DNA from: Burkholderia sp. Bp8992
GTDB taxonomy: Bacteria > Pseudomonadota > Gammaproteobacteria > Burkholderiales > Burkholderiaceae
Reading direction: 5' to 3'
Length of the DNA: 64,000 nt
Assembly (NCBI RefSeq): GCF_003853705.1
Contig: NZ_QTQI01000012.1
Coordinates: 62,001-126,000 of the forward strand
Shown here: piece by piece, positions 1 to 9,386 of the stretch
How positions within the stretch are numbered: position 1 is the stretch's first letter
How the letters are laid out: each line of letters opens with the position of its first letter
Made by a program: the position numbers and the translations under genes
Notes under the pieces: model-generated
The model's database searches: none
The model's input: the letters and a program-made list of their open reading frames with translations, nothing else
What the model was told of the DNA's origin: nothing

Positions 1-54
1 CGGAATGCGCACCGACGCGCGTATCGCGTAATCAGCCGCGATCGAAACGAAAAA

Positions 55-237
55 TCAGAAATCGACGACGACGAAATCTTCCTTGCCCACGTCGCACAGC
101 GGGCAGCGCCAGTCGGCGGGGATGTCGGCGAAACGCGTGCCGGCCGCGATGCCTTCGTCGGGCAATCCTTCCGCTTCGTTGTACACCCACCCGCAAATCA
201 GGCAGACCCAGCTCTGGTATTCGGTTACTTCGCTCAT
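55..237 (-). CDS. Rubredoxin
   Basis: A 60-residue one-electron carrier with a single Fe(Cys)4 site, expected in the cytoplasm. The ligands are two CxxC pairs, C12/C15 (in VCLICGWVY) and C45/C48 (in WRCPLCDV). The residues between them (YNEAEGLPDEGIAAGTRF) are typical of small rubredoxins. The start at 237 gives the normal family length; a much longer in-frame reading upstream has no rubredoxin character. The gene is divergent from the DUF4399 gene at 436. Its redox partner is not in the window, and no clear Shine-Dalgarno is visible. Confidence 0.93.
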   Translation of the reverse strand: MSEVTEYQSWVCLICGWVYNEAEGLPDEGIAAGTRFADIPADWRCPLCDVGKEDFVVVDF

Positions 238-435
238 GTAGCGCTCGGCAAAATGAAAATTCGGTGATGCCGTCCGCAGCCTCTTCGGCGGACGAAAGGC
301 GCAATGGTACCGGAATTTCGCCGAACACCTCCGCAACGTCGTTTTAAACGTACGCATCGCGAACAACCGGCGTCGTCGCATGGGGTGGGCATGCAGTGTA
401 TGCTTCGTGGGCCTGTCAATCTGTAGGAGGAAAGG

Positions 436-840
436 ATGTTCAACAAAAAGTGGATCGCGGGTGCAGTGTGTGTCGCGGCGCTGGCCGTGTCGACGCTCGC
501 GCGTGCCGAAGCGCGCGTGTTCTTCGTCGAGCCGCAGGACGGCGCGACGGTGTCGAGCCCCGTGCACGTGAAGTTCGGTCTGGAAGGCATGGCGCTCAAA
601 CCGGCCGGCGACATGACGCCGGATACCGGCCACCATCACCTGCTGATCGACGGCAAGCCAGTGCCGAAGGGCGACGTGATCCCGGCGAGCGACCATTCGC
701 TGCATTTCGGCAAGGGCCAGACCGAAACCGACGTGAAGCTGGCGCCCGGCCAGCACACGCTGACGCTGCAGCTCGGCGACGGCGCACACCGTTCCTACGG
801 TCCCGAAATGAGCTCGACGATCACCGTCAACGTGAAGTAA
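436..840 (+). CDS. DUF4399 family exported protein
   Basis: A 134-residue protein with a signal peptide (MFNKKWIAGAVCVAALAVSTLARA), so mature from about residue 25 in the periplasm. The body matches DUF4399: a beta-rich domain with the conserved stretch DTGHHHLLIDG and a C-terminal QLGDGAHRSYGP segment. A GHHH cluster suggests possible metal binding, but that is inference. The start is well supported by a strong Shine-Dalgarno (AGGAGG) about 6-7 bases before the ATG. It is a single gene, divergent from rubredoxin and upstream of uup. Its function is unknown. Confidence 0.85.
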   Translation: MFNKKWIAGAVCVAALAVSTLARAEARVFFVEPQDGATVSSPVHVKFGLEGMALKPAGDMTPDTGHHHLLIDGKPVPKGDVIPASDHSLHFGKGQTETDVKLAPGQHTLTLQLGDGAHRSYGPEMSSTITVNVK

Positions 841-889
841 TTGCACATCCGCGCGGGCGCCAGGCGCGCCGCGCGCGGAATGGCCGATC

Positions 890-919
890 GGCCGGCCGCG
901 GCGTATCGGGCCGGCCTTT
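890..919 (+). terminator. possible weak terminator after the DUF4399 gene
   Basis: Two GGCCGGCC blocks (890-897 and 909-916) can pair and are followed by TTTG. The T-run is short, so termination would be weak. Confidence 0.3.
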
Positions 920-1066
920 GTCCATTCGTGCAGGCATGCAACCTGCACGGCCGGTACCCAGCCGGAAACCGGCCGCCAGCCGTTCATCGCACCGCGCCTG
1001 CGCGCGTCGCGCGCCGATTGTGGCGCTCGTCCATCCGGCCAAGCCGGTGCCGGCGTCCGCGACCGG

Positions 1067-1072
1067 TACAAT
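1067..1072 (+). promoter_or_regulatory. -10-like element upstream of uup
   Basis: TACAAT lies 34 bases before the uup ATG. No good -35 is seen at 16-18 bases, so this is tentative. Confidence 0.35.
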
Positions 1073-1106
1073 GGGCGCTTCCGATTCCTCTCTTCGCCGT
1101 CTCCCC

Positions 1107-3056
1107 ATGTCGCTCTATTCCATTACCGGCGCGCAGCTCGCGTTCGGTCACGTCGCGTTGCTCGATCACGCGGATTTCTCGCTGGAAGCCGGCGAGCGCG
1201 TCGGCCTGATCGGCCGCAACGGCGCGGGCAAGTCGTCGCTGCTGAAGATCGTCGCCGGCCTCGCGAAGCCCGACGACGGCCTGATCACGCGCCAGCAGGA
1301 ACTCGTGACCGTCTACGTGCCGCAGGAGCCCGAGTTCGAACCGGGCGCGACGATCTTCGACGCGGTCGCGTCGGGGCTCGCGCATACGCGCGAACTGCTC
1401 GAAGAATTCGATTCGATCGCGCACCGCCTCGCGGATATACCGGAAGGCGCCGAGCACGACGCGCTGCTCGCGCGGATGAATGCGCTGCAATCGTCGCTCG
1501 ACGCGCACGACGCGTGGAACTGGCGCACGCGCGTGTCGATGACGCTCGCGCAGATCGGCCTGGTAGACGGCGACGCGAGCGTCGACGCGCTGTCGGGCGG
1601 GATGCAGAAGCGTGTCGCGCTGGCACGCGCGCTGGTGCTGCAGCCCGACGTGCTGCTGCTCGACGAACCGACCAACCACCTCGACTTCGACGGCATCCGC
1701 TGGCTGGAAGAACTGCTCGTCTCGCAGCGCGCGGGGCTGCTGTTCATCACCCACGATCGCGCGTTCCTCGACCGCGTCGCGACGCGCATCGTCGAACTCG
1801 ATCGCGGCCGGCTGCTGTCGTATCCGGGCAATTTCTCCGCCTACCAGACGCGCAAGGCGCAGCAGCTCGAAGTCGAGCGCGTGGAAAACGACAAGTTCGA
1901 CAAGCTGCTCGCGCAGGAAGAAGTGTGGATCCGCAAGGGCGTCGAGGCGCGCCGCACGCGCAGCGTCGGCCGCATCGCGCGGCTCGTGCAGATGCGCAAC
2001 GAGCGCGCGGAGCGCCGCAATTCGCAGGGCAACGTGAAGCTAGACGTCGCGCAGGGCGAGAAGTCCGGCAAGATCGTCGCGGAGCTGACCGACGTGACGA
2101 AGCGCTACGGCGGCCGCACGGTCGTCGACCGTTTCTCGACGACGGTCATGCGCGGCGACAAGATCGGCTTCGTCGGTCCGAACGGCGCGGGCAAGACCAC
2201 GCTGCTCAAGCTGATCCTCGGCGAGCTGAAGCCCGACGAAGGCACGGTGCGCACCGGCACGAACCTGCAGGTCGCGTATTTCGACCAGATGCGCGCGCAG
2301 CTCGACCAGGACAAGAGTCTCGCGGATACGATCAGCCCCGGCAGCGAATGGGTCGAGATCGGCGGCGTGCGCAAGCACGTGATGAGCTATCTCGGCGATT
2401 TCCTGTTCGCGCCGGAACGCGCGCGCTCGCCGGTGAAGTCGCTGTCGGGCGGCGAGCGTAACCGGCTGCTGCTCGCGCGCCTGTTCGCGCGTCCGGCCAA
2501 CGTGCTGGTGCTCGACGAACCGACCAACGACCTCGACATCCCGACGCTCGAGCTGCTCGAAGAGCTGCTTGCCGACTACGACGGCACGGTGCTCCTCGTC
2601 AGCCACGATCGTGCGTTCCTCGACAACGTCGTGACGTCGGTGATCGCGGCCGAGGGCGACGGCAAGTGGCGCGAATACGTCGGCGGCTTCAGCGACTGGC
2701 AGATCCAGAGCGAGCGTTCGGAGCAGCTCGCGCAGCAGGAAGCCGCGAAGCGCGCGGTCAAGGAAGCGGCGCCGCTGAAGGAAGACGCGGCGAAGAGCGC
2801 CCCGGGCCGCAACGCGCAGCGCACGGTGAAGCTGTCGTTCAACGAGCAGCGCGAGCTCGATTCGCTGCCGGAGAAGATCGCCGCGCTCGAAGAGGAGCAG
2901 AAGACGATCAATGCGCGGCTCGAGGACGGCTCGATTTTTGCGAAGGATCCGGCGGAAGGCACGCGCCTGACCGAGCGCTTCGCGGCGATCGACGACGAGC
3001 TGCTCACCGCGCTCGAACGGTGGGAAACGCTCGAGGCGAAGCGCAAGCCGGCGTGA
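1107..3056 (+). CDS. uup: ABC-F family ATPase Uup
   Basis: A 649-residue soluble tandem ABC ATPase without membrane domains. Site 1 has Walker A GRNGAGKS (36-43), signature LSGGMQKR and Walker B LLLDEPTNHLD. Site 2 has GPNGAGKT, LSGGERNR and LVLDEPTNDLD. The linker between the cassettes holds the charged helical region typical of ABC-F proteins. A C-terminal coiled-coil domain follows an Ala/Lys-rich stretch; this tail separates Uup from EttA and fits Uup length (about 635 in E. coli). Uup is linked to ribosome function, branched DNA and tolerance of transposon excision. The ATG at 1107 is chosen because the ABC domain starts there; in-frame sequence upstream is not protein-like. A -10-like TACAAT lies at 1067-1072. 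Confidence 0.93.
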   Translation: MSLYSITGAQLAFGHVALLDHADFSLEAGERVGLIGRNGAGKSSLLKIVAGLAKPDDGLITRQQELVTVYVPQEPEFEPGATIFDAVASGLAHTRELLEEFDSIAHRLADIPEGAEHDALLARMNALQSSLDAHDAWNWRTRVSMTLAQIGLVDGDASVDALSGGMQKRVALARALVLQPDVLLLDEPTNHLDFDGIRWLEELLVSQRAGLLFITHDRAFLDRVATRIVELDRGRLLSYPGNFSAYQTRKAQQLEVERVENDKFDKLLAQEEVWIRKGVEARRTRSVGRIARLVQMRNERAERRNSQGNVKLDVAQGEKSGKIVAELTDVTKRYGGRTVVDRFSTTVMRGDKIGFVGPNGAGKTTLLKLILGELKPDEGTVRTGTNLQVAYFDQMRAQLDQDKSLADTISPGSEWVEIGGVRKHVMSYLGDFLFAPERARSPVKSLSGGERNRLLLARLFARPANVLVLDEPTNDLDIPTLELLEELLADYDGTVLLVSHDRAFLDNVVTSVIAAEGDGKWREYVGGFSDWQIQSERSEQLAQQEAAKRAVKEAAPLKEDAAKSAPGRNAQRTVKLSFNEQRELDSLPEKIAALEEEQKTINARLEDGSIFAKDPAEGTRLTERFAAIDDELLTALERWETLEAKRKPA

Positions 3057-3211
3057 CGCGTGGGGCGCACGCCGATCTCGTGATTGGCGTGCCACGCGGA
3101 ACCAGTAAAATACCGCGCGTCCAGGGCCGCGCAGCGCACGCCGCGCGCCCGCTTTCGGAGCAGTCCAAGCACACCGTTGTTTCGATTCGCTTTTTTACGG
3201 AACTCAACGTT

Positions 3212-3249
3212 TTGTCCACGACGTTATCCACACGAGGTGTGGACAACGT
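3212..3249. promoter_or_regulatory. cluster of three DnaA-box-like sites before parE
   Basis: TTATCCACA, the consensus DnaA box, is at 3224-3232 on the plus strand. TTGTCCACG is at 3212-3220 on the plus strand and TTGTCCACA is at 3238-3246 on the minus strand. The last two boxes form a dyad, ACGTTATCCACAC (3221-3233) against GTGTGGACAACGT (3237-3249), with one mismatch and a 3-base spacer. The dyad ends 27 bases before the parE ATG, so it lies in the leader or on the promoter. DnaA or a dyad-binding repressor could control topoisomerase IV here. Confidence 0.6.
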
Positions 3250-3276
3250 CCCGATGAATGACGAAATTCAGCGCCT

Positions 3277-5259
3277 ATGTCAACGAAGAAACCCAGCGCG
3301 GCCTATAGCGAAGCATCGATCAAGGTGCTCAAGGGTCTCGAGCCGGTCAAGCAGCGGCCCGGCATGTACACCCGTACCGAGAATCCGCTGCACATCATCC
3401 AGGAAGTCATCGACAACGCGTCCGACGAGGCGCTCGGCGGCTACGGCAAGCAGATCACGGTCACGCTGCACGCCGACCAGTCGGTCTCGGTCGAGGACGA
3501 CGGCCGCGGCATCCCGTTCGGCATGCACCCCGAAGAAGGCGTGCCGGTCGTCGAGATCGTGTTCACGCGCCTGCACGCAGGCGGCAAGTTCGACAAGGCT
3601 GCCGGCGGCGCCTATACGTTCTCGGGCGGCCTGCACGGCGTCGGCGTGTCGGTGACGAACGCGCTCGCGACGCGCCTCGACGTGACGGTGTGGCGCGACG
3701 GCAAGATCGCCGAGCTCGGCTTTGCCGAAGGCGACGTCGTCAAGCCGCTCGCGACGCAGGGCGCTGGCCGCGGCGAGAAGAAATCCGGCACGCGCGTGCA
3801 GGTGTGGCCGAATCCGAAGTACTTCGATTCGCCGAACCTGCCGCTCGGCGAGCTGCAGCGCCTGCTGCGCTCGAAGGCCGTGCTGCTGCCGGGCGTCGAG
3901 GTCGTGCTCGTCAACGAGAAGACCGGCGAGCGCCAGACGTGGAAATATGAAGACGGCCTGCGCGGCTACCTGCTCGACGAAATGAACGGCAGCGAGCTGC
4001 TGATCCCGCTGTTCGAAGGCGAGCGGTTCGCCGATTCGCGTTCGGGCGACGATACGTTCGCCGAAGGCGAGGGCGCGTCGTGGGTCGTCGCGTGGAGCGA
4101 GGAAGGCTCGCTCGTGCGCGAGTCGTACGTGAACCTGATCCCGACGCCGGCCGGCGGCACGCACGAATCGGGCCTGCGCGACGGCCTGTACCAGGCCGTG
4201 AAGAGCTTCGTCGAACTGCACAACCTGCAGCCGAAGGGCGTGAAACTGCTCGCGGAAGACGTGTTCGCGCGCGTGTCGTTCGTGCTGTCCGCGAAGGTGC
4301 TCGATCCGCAGTTCCAGGGGCAGATCAAGGAACGCCTGAACAGCCGCGACGCGGTGAAGCTCGTGTCGTCGTTCTCGCGTCCGGCGCTCGAACTGTGGCT
4401 GAACCAGCACGTCGAGCACGGCAAGAAGCTCGCCGAACTCGTGATCAAGCAGGCGCAGGCGCGCACGCGCGCCGGCCAGAAGGTCGAGAAGCGCAAGAGC
4501 TCGGGCGTCGCGGTGCTGCCGGGCAAGCTGACCGACTGCGAGACCGAGGATATCGCGCGCAACGAACTGTTCCTCGTCGAGGGCGACTCGGCGGGCGGCT
4601 CGGCGAAGATGGGCCGCGACAAGGAATACCAGGCGATCCTGCCGCTGCGCGGCAAGGTGCTGAACACGTGGGAAACCGAGCGCGACCGCCTGTTCGCGAA
4701 CAACGAGGTGCACGACATCTCGGTGGCGATCGGCGTCGATCCGCACAGCCCGGACGACACCGTCGACCTGTCGAACCTGCGCTACGGCAAGATCTGCATC
4801 CTGTCGGACGCGGACGTCGACGGCTCGCACATCCAGGTGCTGCTGCTCACGCTGTTCTTCAAGCATTTCCCGCAACTGATCGAGCGCGGCCACGTGTGCG
4901 TCGCGCGGCCGCCGCTGTTCCGCGTCGACGCACCCGCGCGCGGCAAGAAGGCCGCGCAGAAGCTCTATGCACTCGACGACGGCGAACTCGAGGCGATCCT
5001 CGACAAGCTGCGCAAGGACGGCGTGCGCGAGACCCAGTGGAGCATCAGCCGCTTCAAGGGCCTCGGCGAAATGAGCGCCGAGCAGCTGTGGGACACGACG
5101 ATGAACCCCGATACGCGCCGCCTGATGCCCGTGAAGCTCGGCGAGCTCGACTACGAGGCGACCGTCGCGCGCATGACGATGCTGATGGGCAAGGGCGAGG
5201 CAGCCGCGCGGCGCGGCTGGCTCGAGGAAAAGGGCAACGACGTCGAAGCGGACATCTAA
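3277..5259 (+). CDS. parE: DNA topoisomerase IV subunit B
   Basis: A 660-residue ATPase subunit of topoisomerase IV, which decatenates daughter chromosomes. The GHKL domain has catalytic E43 and N47 in QEVIDNASDEALGG, the ATP-binding DDGRGIP, and the GGLHGVGVSV lid motif. The transducer domain follows. The TOPRIM domain has EGDSAGG (435-441), PLRGKVLN and the metal-binding DADVDG (511-516). The C-terminal end has the FKGLGEM motif of type IIA enzymes. The length is close to E. coli ParE (630), well short of GyrB, so this is ParE rather than GyrB; parC directly downstream agrees. The Shine-Dalgarno is weak. DnaA-box-like sites lie immediately upstream. Confidence 0.97.
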   Translation: MSTKKPSAAYSEASIKVLKGLEPVKQRPGMYTRTENPLHIIQEVIDNASDEALGGYGKQITVTLHADQSVSVEDDGRGIPFGMHPEEGVPVVEIVFTRLHAGGKFDKAAGGAYTFSGGLHGVGVSVTNALATRLDVTVWRDGKIAELGFAEGDVVKPLATQGAGRGEKKSGTRVQVWPNPKYFDSPNLPLGELQRLLRSKAVLLPGVEVVLVNEKTGERQTWKYEDGLRGYLLDEMNGSELLIPLFEGERFADSRSGDDTFAEGEGASWVVAWSEEGSLVRESYVNLIPTPAGGTHESGLRDGLYQAVKSFVELHNLQPKGVKLLAEDVFARVSFVLSAKVLDPQFQGQIKERLNSRDAVKLVSSFSRPALELWLNQHVEHGKKLAELVIKQAQARTRAGQKVEKRKSSGVAVLPGKLTDCETEDIARNELFLVEGDSAGGSAKMGRDKEYQAILPLRGKVLNTWETERDRLFANNEVHDISVAIGVDPHSPDDTVDLSNLRYGKICILSDADVDGSHIQVLLLTLFFKHFPQLIERGHVCVARPPLFRVDAPARGKKAAQKLYALDDGELEAILDKLRKDGVRETQWSISRFKGLGEMSAEQLWDTTMNPDTRRLMPVKLGELDYEATVARMTMLMGKGEAAARRGWLEEKGNDVEADI

Positions 5260-5274
5260 GCCACGCATCCGCGC

Positions 5275-5295
5275 GGCCGGGCACGACGCCCGGCC
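5275..5295 (+). other. hairpin between parE and parC
   Basis: GGCCGGGC (5275-5282) pairs with GCCCGGCC (5288-5295) around a 5-base loop. There is no T-run, so it may stabilise or separate the two cistrons rather than terminate. Confidence 0.4.
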
Positions 5296-5328
5296 CGGCC
5301 CCACGCCACTTACGAATACGGAATTCAG

Positions 5329-7650
5329 ATGGACGACAACACTTCCGATCTCTTTGCCAGCCCCGACGCGCCCGAGAGCGACGCGCTGACGCTCGGCAAC
5401 TACGCGGAGCAGGCGTATCTCAGCTACGCGGTCAGCGTCGTGAAGAGCCGCGCGCTGCCCGACGTGTGCGACGGCCAGAAGCCGGTGCAGCGCCGGATCC
5501 TGTTCGCGATGAACGAAATGGGCCTCGGGCCCGACGCGAAGCCGGTGAAGTCGGCGCGCGTGGTCGGCGACGTGCTCGGTAAATATCACCCGCACGGCGA
5601 CCAGTCGGCGTACGACGCGCTCGTGCGTCTCGCGCAGGATTTCTCGCTGCGCTACCCGCTGATCGACGGGCAGGGCAACTTCGGCTCGCGCGACGGCGAC
5701 GGCGCGGCGGCGATGCGTTACACGGAAGCGCGCCTGACGCCGATCTCGAAGCTGCTGCTCGACGAGATCGACCAGGGCACGGTCGACTTCATGCCGAACT
5801 ACGACGGCTCGTTCGAGGAGCCGAAGACGCTGCCGAGCCGCATGCCGTTCGTGCTGCTGAACGGTGCGTCGGGCATCGCGGTCGGCCTTGCGACCGAAAT
5901 CCCGTCGCACAACCTGCGCGAAGTCGCGGCCGCGGCGGTCGCATTGATCCGCAATCCGAAGCTCACGCACGCGGAGCTGATGAACCTGATTCCCGGCCCG
6001 GATTTCCCCGGCGGCGGCCAGATCATCTCGAGCGACACCGAAATCTCGGCGGCCTATGAAACGGGCCGCGGCAGCCTGAAGGTGCGCGCGAAATGGAAGA
6101 TCGAGGATCTCGCGCGCGGCCAGTGGCAGCTCGTCGTCACCGAGCTGCCGCCGAGCACGTCGGGCCAGAAGGTGCTCGAGGAAATCGAGGAGCTGACCAA
6201 CCCGAAGCTCAAGCTCGGCAAGAAGACGCTGACGCCCGAACAGCTCAACACGAAGAAGGCGATGCTCGACCTGCTCGACGCAGTGCGCGACGAGTCGGGC
6301 AAGGAAGCGGCGGTGCGGCTCGTGTTCGAGCCGAAGTCGCGCACGATCGACCAGACGGAATTCGTGAACACGCTGCTCGCGTACACGAGCCTCGAGTCGA
6401 ACGCGACGCTGAACCTCGTGATGATCGGCGCCGACGGCCGGCCGGGCCAGAAGGGCCTGCTGACGATCCTCGACGAGTGGGTGAAGTTCCGCCAGCTGAC
6501 GATGACGCGCCGTTGCCGCCATCGTCTCGCGAAGGTCGACGACCGCATCCACATCCTCGAAGGGCGGATGATCGTCTTCCTGAACATCGACGAGGTGATC
6601 CGCATCATCCGCGAGTCGGACGAGCCGAAGTCCGCGCTGATGAGCGCATTCGGCCTCAGCGAGCGTCAGGCGGAAGACATCCTCGAGATCCGGCTGCGCC
6701 AGCTCGCGCGGCTCGAGAAGATCAAGATCGAGAAGGAACTCGAAGCGCTGCGCGACGAGAAGGCGAAGCTCGAGGAACTGCTCGCGAACGAAAGCGCGAT
6801 GAAGCGGCTGATGATCAAGGAGATCGAGGCCGACGCGAAGCAGTACGGCGACGATCGCCGCACGCTGATCCAGCAGGAAAAACGCGCGACGTTCGAGGCG
6901 AAGGTGGTCGACGAGCCGGTGACGGTCGTCGTGTCGCAGAAGGGCTGGGTGCGTGCGCTGAAGGGCCACGGGCTCGACCCGGCCGCGTTCACGTTCAAGG
7001 CCGGCGACAGCCTGTACGCGGCGTTCCAGTGCCGCACGCCGGACCGGCTGATCGCGTGGGGCAGCAGCGGCCGCGTGTACTCGGTCGACGTGTCGGTGCT
7101 GCCGGGCGGGCGCGGTGACGGCGTGCCCGTCACATCGCTGATCGAGCTCGAATCGGGCTCGCACCTGATGCACTACTACGCGGCGCCGGCCGACCAGCAA
7201 CTGCTGCTCGCGTCGAGCAACGGCTTCGGCTTCCTCGCGAAGGTCGGCGACATGGTGAGCCGCGTGAAGGCCGGCAAGGCGTTCATGACCATCGATGCGG
7301 GCGCGGTGCCGCTCGCGCCGATGCCGGTGCTGCCGAACGCGACGCAGGTCGCGTGCCTGTCGAGCGGCGGCCGTCTGCTCGTGTTCGGGATGGACGAGAT
7401 GAAGACGCTGTCCGGCGGTGGCCGCGGCGTGATCCTGATGGCGCTCGACGACAAGGAAACGCTCGTGCAGGCGCTCGCGATCGATCCGGCCGGCGTCGTG
7501 CTGATCGGCACGGGCCGCGGCGGCAAGGCGCAGGACGAGACGCTGTCGTACGCGGGGCTCGCGCCGCACATCGGCAAGCGCGCCCGCAAGGGCCGCGCGC
7601 CGGAGACGAAGCTCAAGGTCGTCAACGAACTGCGTCCGCTGCTCGGCTGA
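5329..7650 (+). CDS. parC: DNA topoisomerase IV subunit A
   Basis: A 773-residue breakage-reunion subunit. The catalytic tyrosine is Y131 in AMRYTEARL, preceded by the winged-helix region with [15 protein letters not shown]. The tower and coiled coil follow, then a shortened C-terminal beta-pinwheel (from about 500) without a GyrA box, as expected for ParC. It sits 69 bases after parE, probably in one transcript. At the position of E. coli ParC Ser80 this protein has Gln92, and at E. coli Glu84 it has Asp96; these are the quinolone-determining positions. The Shine-Dalgarno is weak. A clear terminator follows at 7676. Confidence 0.97.
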   Translation: MDDNTSDLFASPDAPESDALTLGNYAEQAYLSYAVSVVKSRALPDVCDGQKPVQRRILFAMNEMGLGPDAKPVKSARVVGDVLGKYHPHGDQSAYDALVRLAQDFSLRYPLIDGQGNFGSRDGDGAAAMRYTEARLTPISKLLLDEIDQGTVDFMPNYDGSFEEPKTLPSRMPFVLLNGASGIAVGLATEIPSHNLREVAAAAVALIRNPKLTHAELMNLIPGPDFPGGGQIISSDTEISAAYETGRGSLKVRAKWKIEDLARGQWQLVVTELPPSTSGQKVLEEIEELTNPKLKLGKKTLTPEQLNTKKAMLDLLDAVRDESGKEAAVRLVFEPKSRTIDQTEFVNTLLAYTSLESNATLNLVMIGADGRPGQKGLLTILDEWVKFRQLTMTRRCRHRLAKVDDRIHILEGRMIVFLNIDEVIRIIRESDEPKSALMSAFGLSERQAEDILEIRLRQLARLEKIKIEKELEALRDEKAKLEELLANESAMKRLMIKEIEADAKQYGDDRRTLIQQEKRATFEAKVVDEPVTVVVSQKGWVRALKGHGLDPAAFTFKAGDSLYAAFQCRTPDRLIAWGSSGRVYSVDVSVLPGGRGDGVPVTSLIELESGSHLMHYYAAPADQQLLLASSNGFGFLAKVGDMVSRVKAGKAFMTIDAGAVPLAPMPVLPNATQVACLSSGGRLLVFGMDEMKTLSGGGRGVILMALDDKETLVQALAIDPAGVVLIGTGRGGKAQDETLSYAGLAPHIGKRARKGRAPETKLKVVNELRPLLG

Positions 7651-7675
7651 CGCAGGGCTGGTTCGGCCGCGATCG

Positions 7676-7716
7676 AAGGCCGCACGTCCGCTTCGGCGGT
7701 GTGCGGCCTTTTGCTT
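7676..7716 (+). terminator. intrinsic terminator after parC
   Basis: AAGGCCGCAC (7676-7685) pairs perfectly with GTGCGGCCTT (7701-7710) around a 15-base loop. A T-rich stretch follows. Confidence 0.75.
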
Positions 7717-7885
7717 GACGGCGGCGATTCGGGTAAGCAGGCGTGGCGCTGTCACGCTGAACTTGCAAAATATTGTGAAATCGCGCCGAGGGTCTGAACC
7801 GAGGGGCAACCGGCCGGTCGAACGTCGCTTGATGCCGCGCTCGACGCGGCCGTTCGCCGCACCCACTCATCACAGGATTGTCGCC

Positions 7886-8344
7886 ATGTCCCATGCCGTT
7901 GCCGTCGCGCTGTTTCTTCACCTGCTGGCCGTTGCCGTGTGGGTGGGCGGGATGGTCTTCGCGCACTTCTGCCTGCGTCCGGCGCTGTCGGACCTGTCGC
8001 CGCAACTCCGGCTGCCGCTGATCGAAGGCGTGTTCGGCCGTTTCTTCAACTGGGTGGCGGGCTCGGTGATCGTGATCCTGCTGTCCGGCGGCTTCCTGCT
8101 CGTGGCATTCGGCGGTGCGCACGCGACGTGGTCGCTGCACGCGATGGCCGGCCTCGGCGTTGTGATGATGCTGATCTTCGGCCATATCCGCTTCGCGTTG
8201 TTTCCGCGCATCCGTCGCGCGGTGCAGGCGCAGAACTGGCCGGACGGCGCGCGCGCGGTGAATGCGGTGCGCCTGCTCGTCGTCGTGAATCTCGTGCTCG
8301 GCGTCGTCACGATCGGCGCGGCCGTGCTGTCGCGCGGTTTCTGA
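7886..8344 (+). CDS. CopD-like integral membrane protein
   Basis: A 152-residue inner-membrane protein with four predicted helices, near residues 3-26, 53-75, 84-103 and 126-148. Histidines near the membrane face (H12, H27) and the WVGGMVFAHF motif resemble the CopD copper-resistance domain and related small heme or copper membrane proteins. The start is the first ATG before the first helix, with AGGA about 9 bases upstream. The actual substrate (copper, heme or none) cannot be read from the sequence. It stands alone after the parC terminator and converges on the LysR gene. Confidence 0.75.
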   Translation: MSHAVAVALFLHLLAVAVWVGGMVFAHFCLRPALSDLSPQLRLPLIEGVFGRFFNWVAGSVIVILLSGGFLLVAFGGAHATWSLHAMAGLGVVMMLIFGHIRFALFPRIRRAVQAQNWPDGARAVNAVRLLVVVNLVLGVVTIGAAVLSRGF

Positions 8345-8389
8345 CCGGCGGCCAGCGGCCGTCAGCCACACGCCCGGCGGTGCGCGCCG

Positions 8390-9274
8390 CTACGCGGCCA
8401 GCATCGCATCGAGCAGCCATGCGCCGGCCGGGCCGAGCGGCCGGTTGCGCGACCAGACCGCATCGACTCGCACGCGACGCGGCCAGCCGCGCGAGCGTAG
8501 CTCGCACAGGCGATCGCGCGCGAAGTGCTCGACCATCCAGCGCGGCAGTTCCGCCCAGCCGAACCCCAGCACGGCCATTTCCAGCAGCATCAGGTAGCTT
8601 GGCGCCAGCCAGTGCCGGGTGCCGACGACGATCCGGTCGTCGGTGCCGCTGGCTTCCGTTTTCACATAGGTATTGAGGCGCAGTTCGCGCACGTCGCGCA
8701 GCGCCGCGTGCGGCACCTCGGCGTCGCCGTATTCGGCGAGCGCGTGCGTGCGCCCGACGAACAGCCCGATCTCCGATTCTTCCGCCACCGTCGCCGCGCC
8801 GATGTCGGCCGGGTAGGCCGCGCGCGCAGCCATCAGCCCGAGCTGCGCGCGGCCCTGCTGGATCAGGTCGAGCACGTCCTCGTGCTCGGCGATCTGGCAT
8901 TCGAGCTCGAGCGCCGGAAAGCGCCGTTCGAGCGCCATCAGCGTTTCCTCATAGCGTTTCGACTGGTACGTGTCGGACACGACGAGTGTCAGCCGCGCTT
9001 CCTCGCCGTGCGCGAGCCGCGCGGCCGTGCGGTCGATCGCCGCGCTGGCTTCGAGCGCGCGCTGCACCTGCGGCAGCAGCGCGCGCCCGGCGTCCGTCAG
9101 TGTCGGTGCGCGTGTCGAGCGGTCGAACAGCTGCACGCCGAGATCGATTTCGAGGTTCGCGATGGCTTCCGAGATGGTCGACTGGCGCTTGCCAAGCTTG
9201 CGCGCGGCGGCCGTGAACGAGCCGAGCAGTGCGGCTTCGGCGAACGCGAGCAGGGCTTCGGGGGCATGGTGCAT
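8390..9274 (-). CDS. LysR family transcriptional regulator
   Basis: A 294-residue regulator. The N-terminal winged helix-turn-helix covers residues 1-60 (FTAAARKLGKRQSTISEAIANLEIDLG, LFDRSTRAPTLTDAG). The effector-binding domain runs from about residue 90. It is divergent from the PACE-family efflux gene at 9387 with 112 bases between them, the usual LysR arrangement, so it probably controls that gene. A T-N11-A palindrome lies in the intergenic region. The effector is unknown. Confidence 0.9.
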   Translation of the reverse strand: MHHAPEALLAFAEAALLGSFTAAARKLGKRQSTISEAIANLEIDLGVQLFDRSTRAPTLTDAGRALLPQVQRALEASAAIDRTAARLAHGEEARLTLVVSDTYQSKRYEETLMALERRFPALELECQIAEHEDVLDLIQQGRAQLGLMAARAAYPADIGAATVAEESEIGLFVGRTHALAEYGDAEVPHAALRDVRELRLNTYVKTEASGTDDRIVVGTRHWLAPSYLMLLEMAVLGFGWAELPRWMVEHFARDRLCELRSRGWPRRVRVDAVWSRNRPLGPAGAWLLDAMLAA

Positions 9275-9296
9275 GCGGCGCTCCGGGCTTCGTCAT

Positions 9297-9345
9297 ATCG
9301 GTAAAACCGATGATATCAAACTGGATTAGGCCGATATCGCCGATC
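9297..9345. promoter_or_regulatory. LysR-type operator between LysR gene and PACE gene
   Basis: ATCGGT (9297-9302), 3 bases, then ACCGAT (9306-9311) is a perfect inverted repeat holding the LysR signature T-N11-A (T9298, A9310). Further CCGAT half-sites occur at 9331-9335 and 9341-9345. The arrangement suits a recognition site plus activation half-sites. Confidence 0.55.
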
Positions 9346-9386
9346 AAAATGGCCCGCATGAATGACGCAACGAATGGGAGGGCATC

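Noticed and set aside
3280-7866. A 1528-codon minus-strand open frame opposite parE-parC
   Set aside because: It is rich in Arg, His and Leu with no domain, and lies antisense to two certain genes; it is a result of GC-rich third positions.
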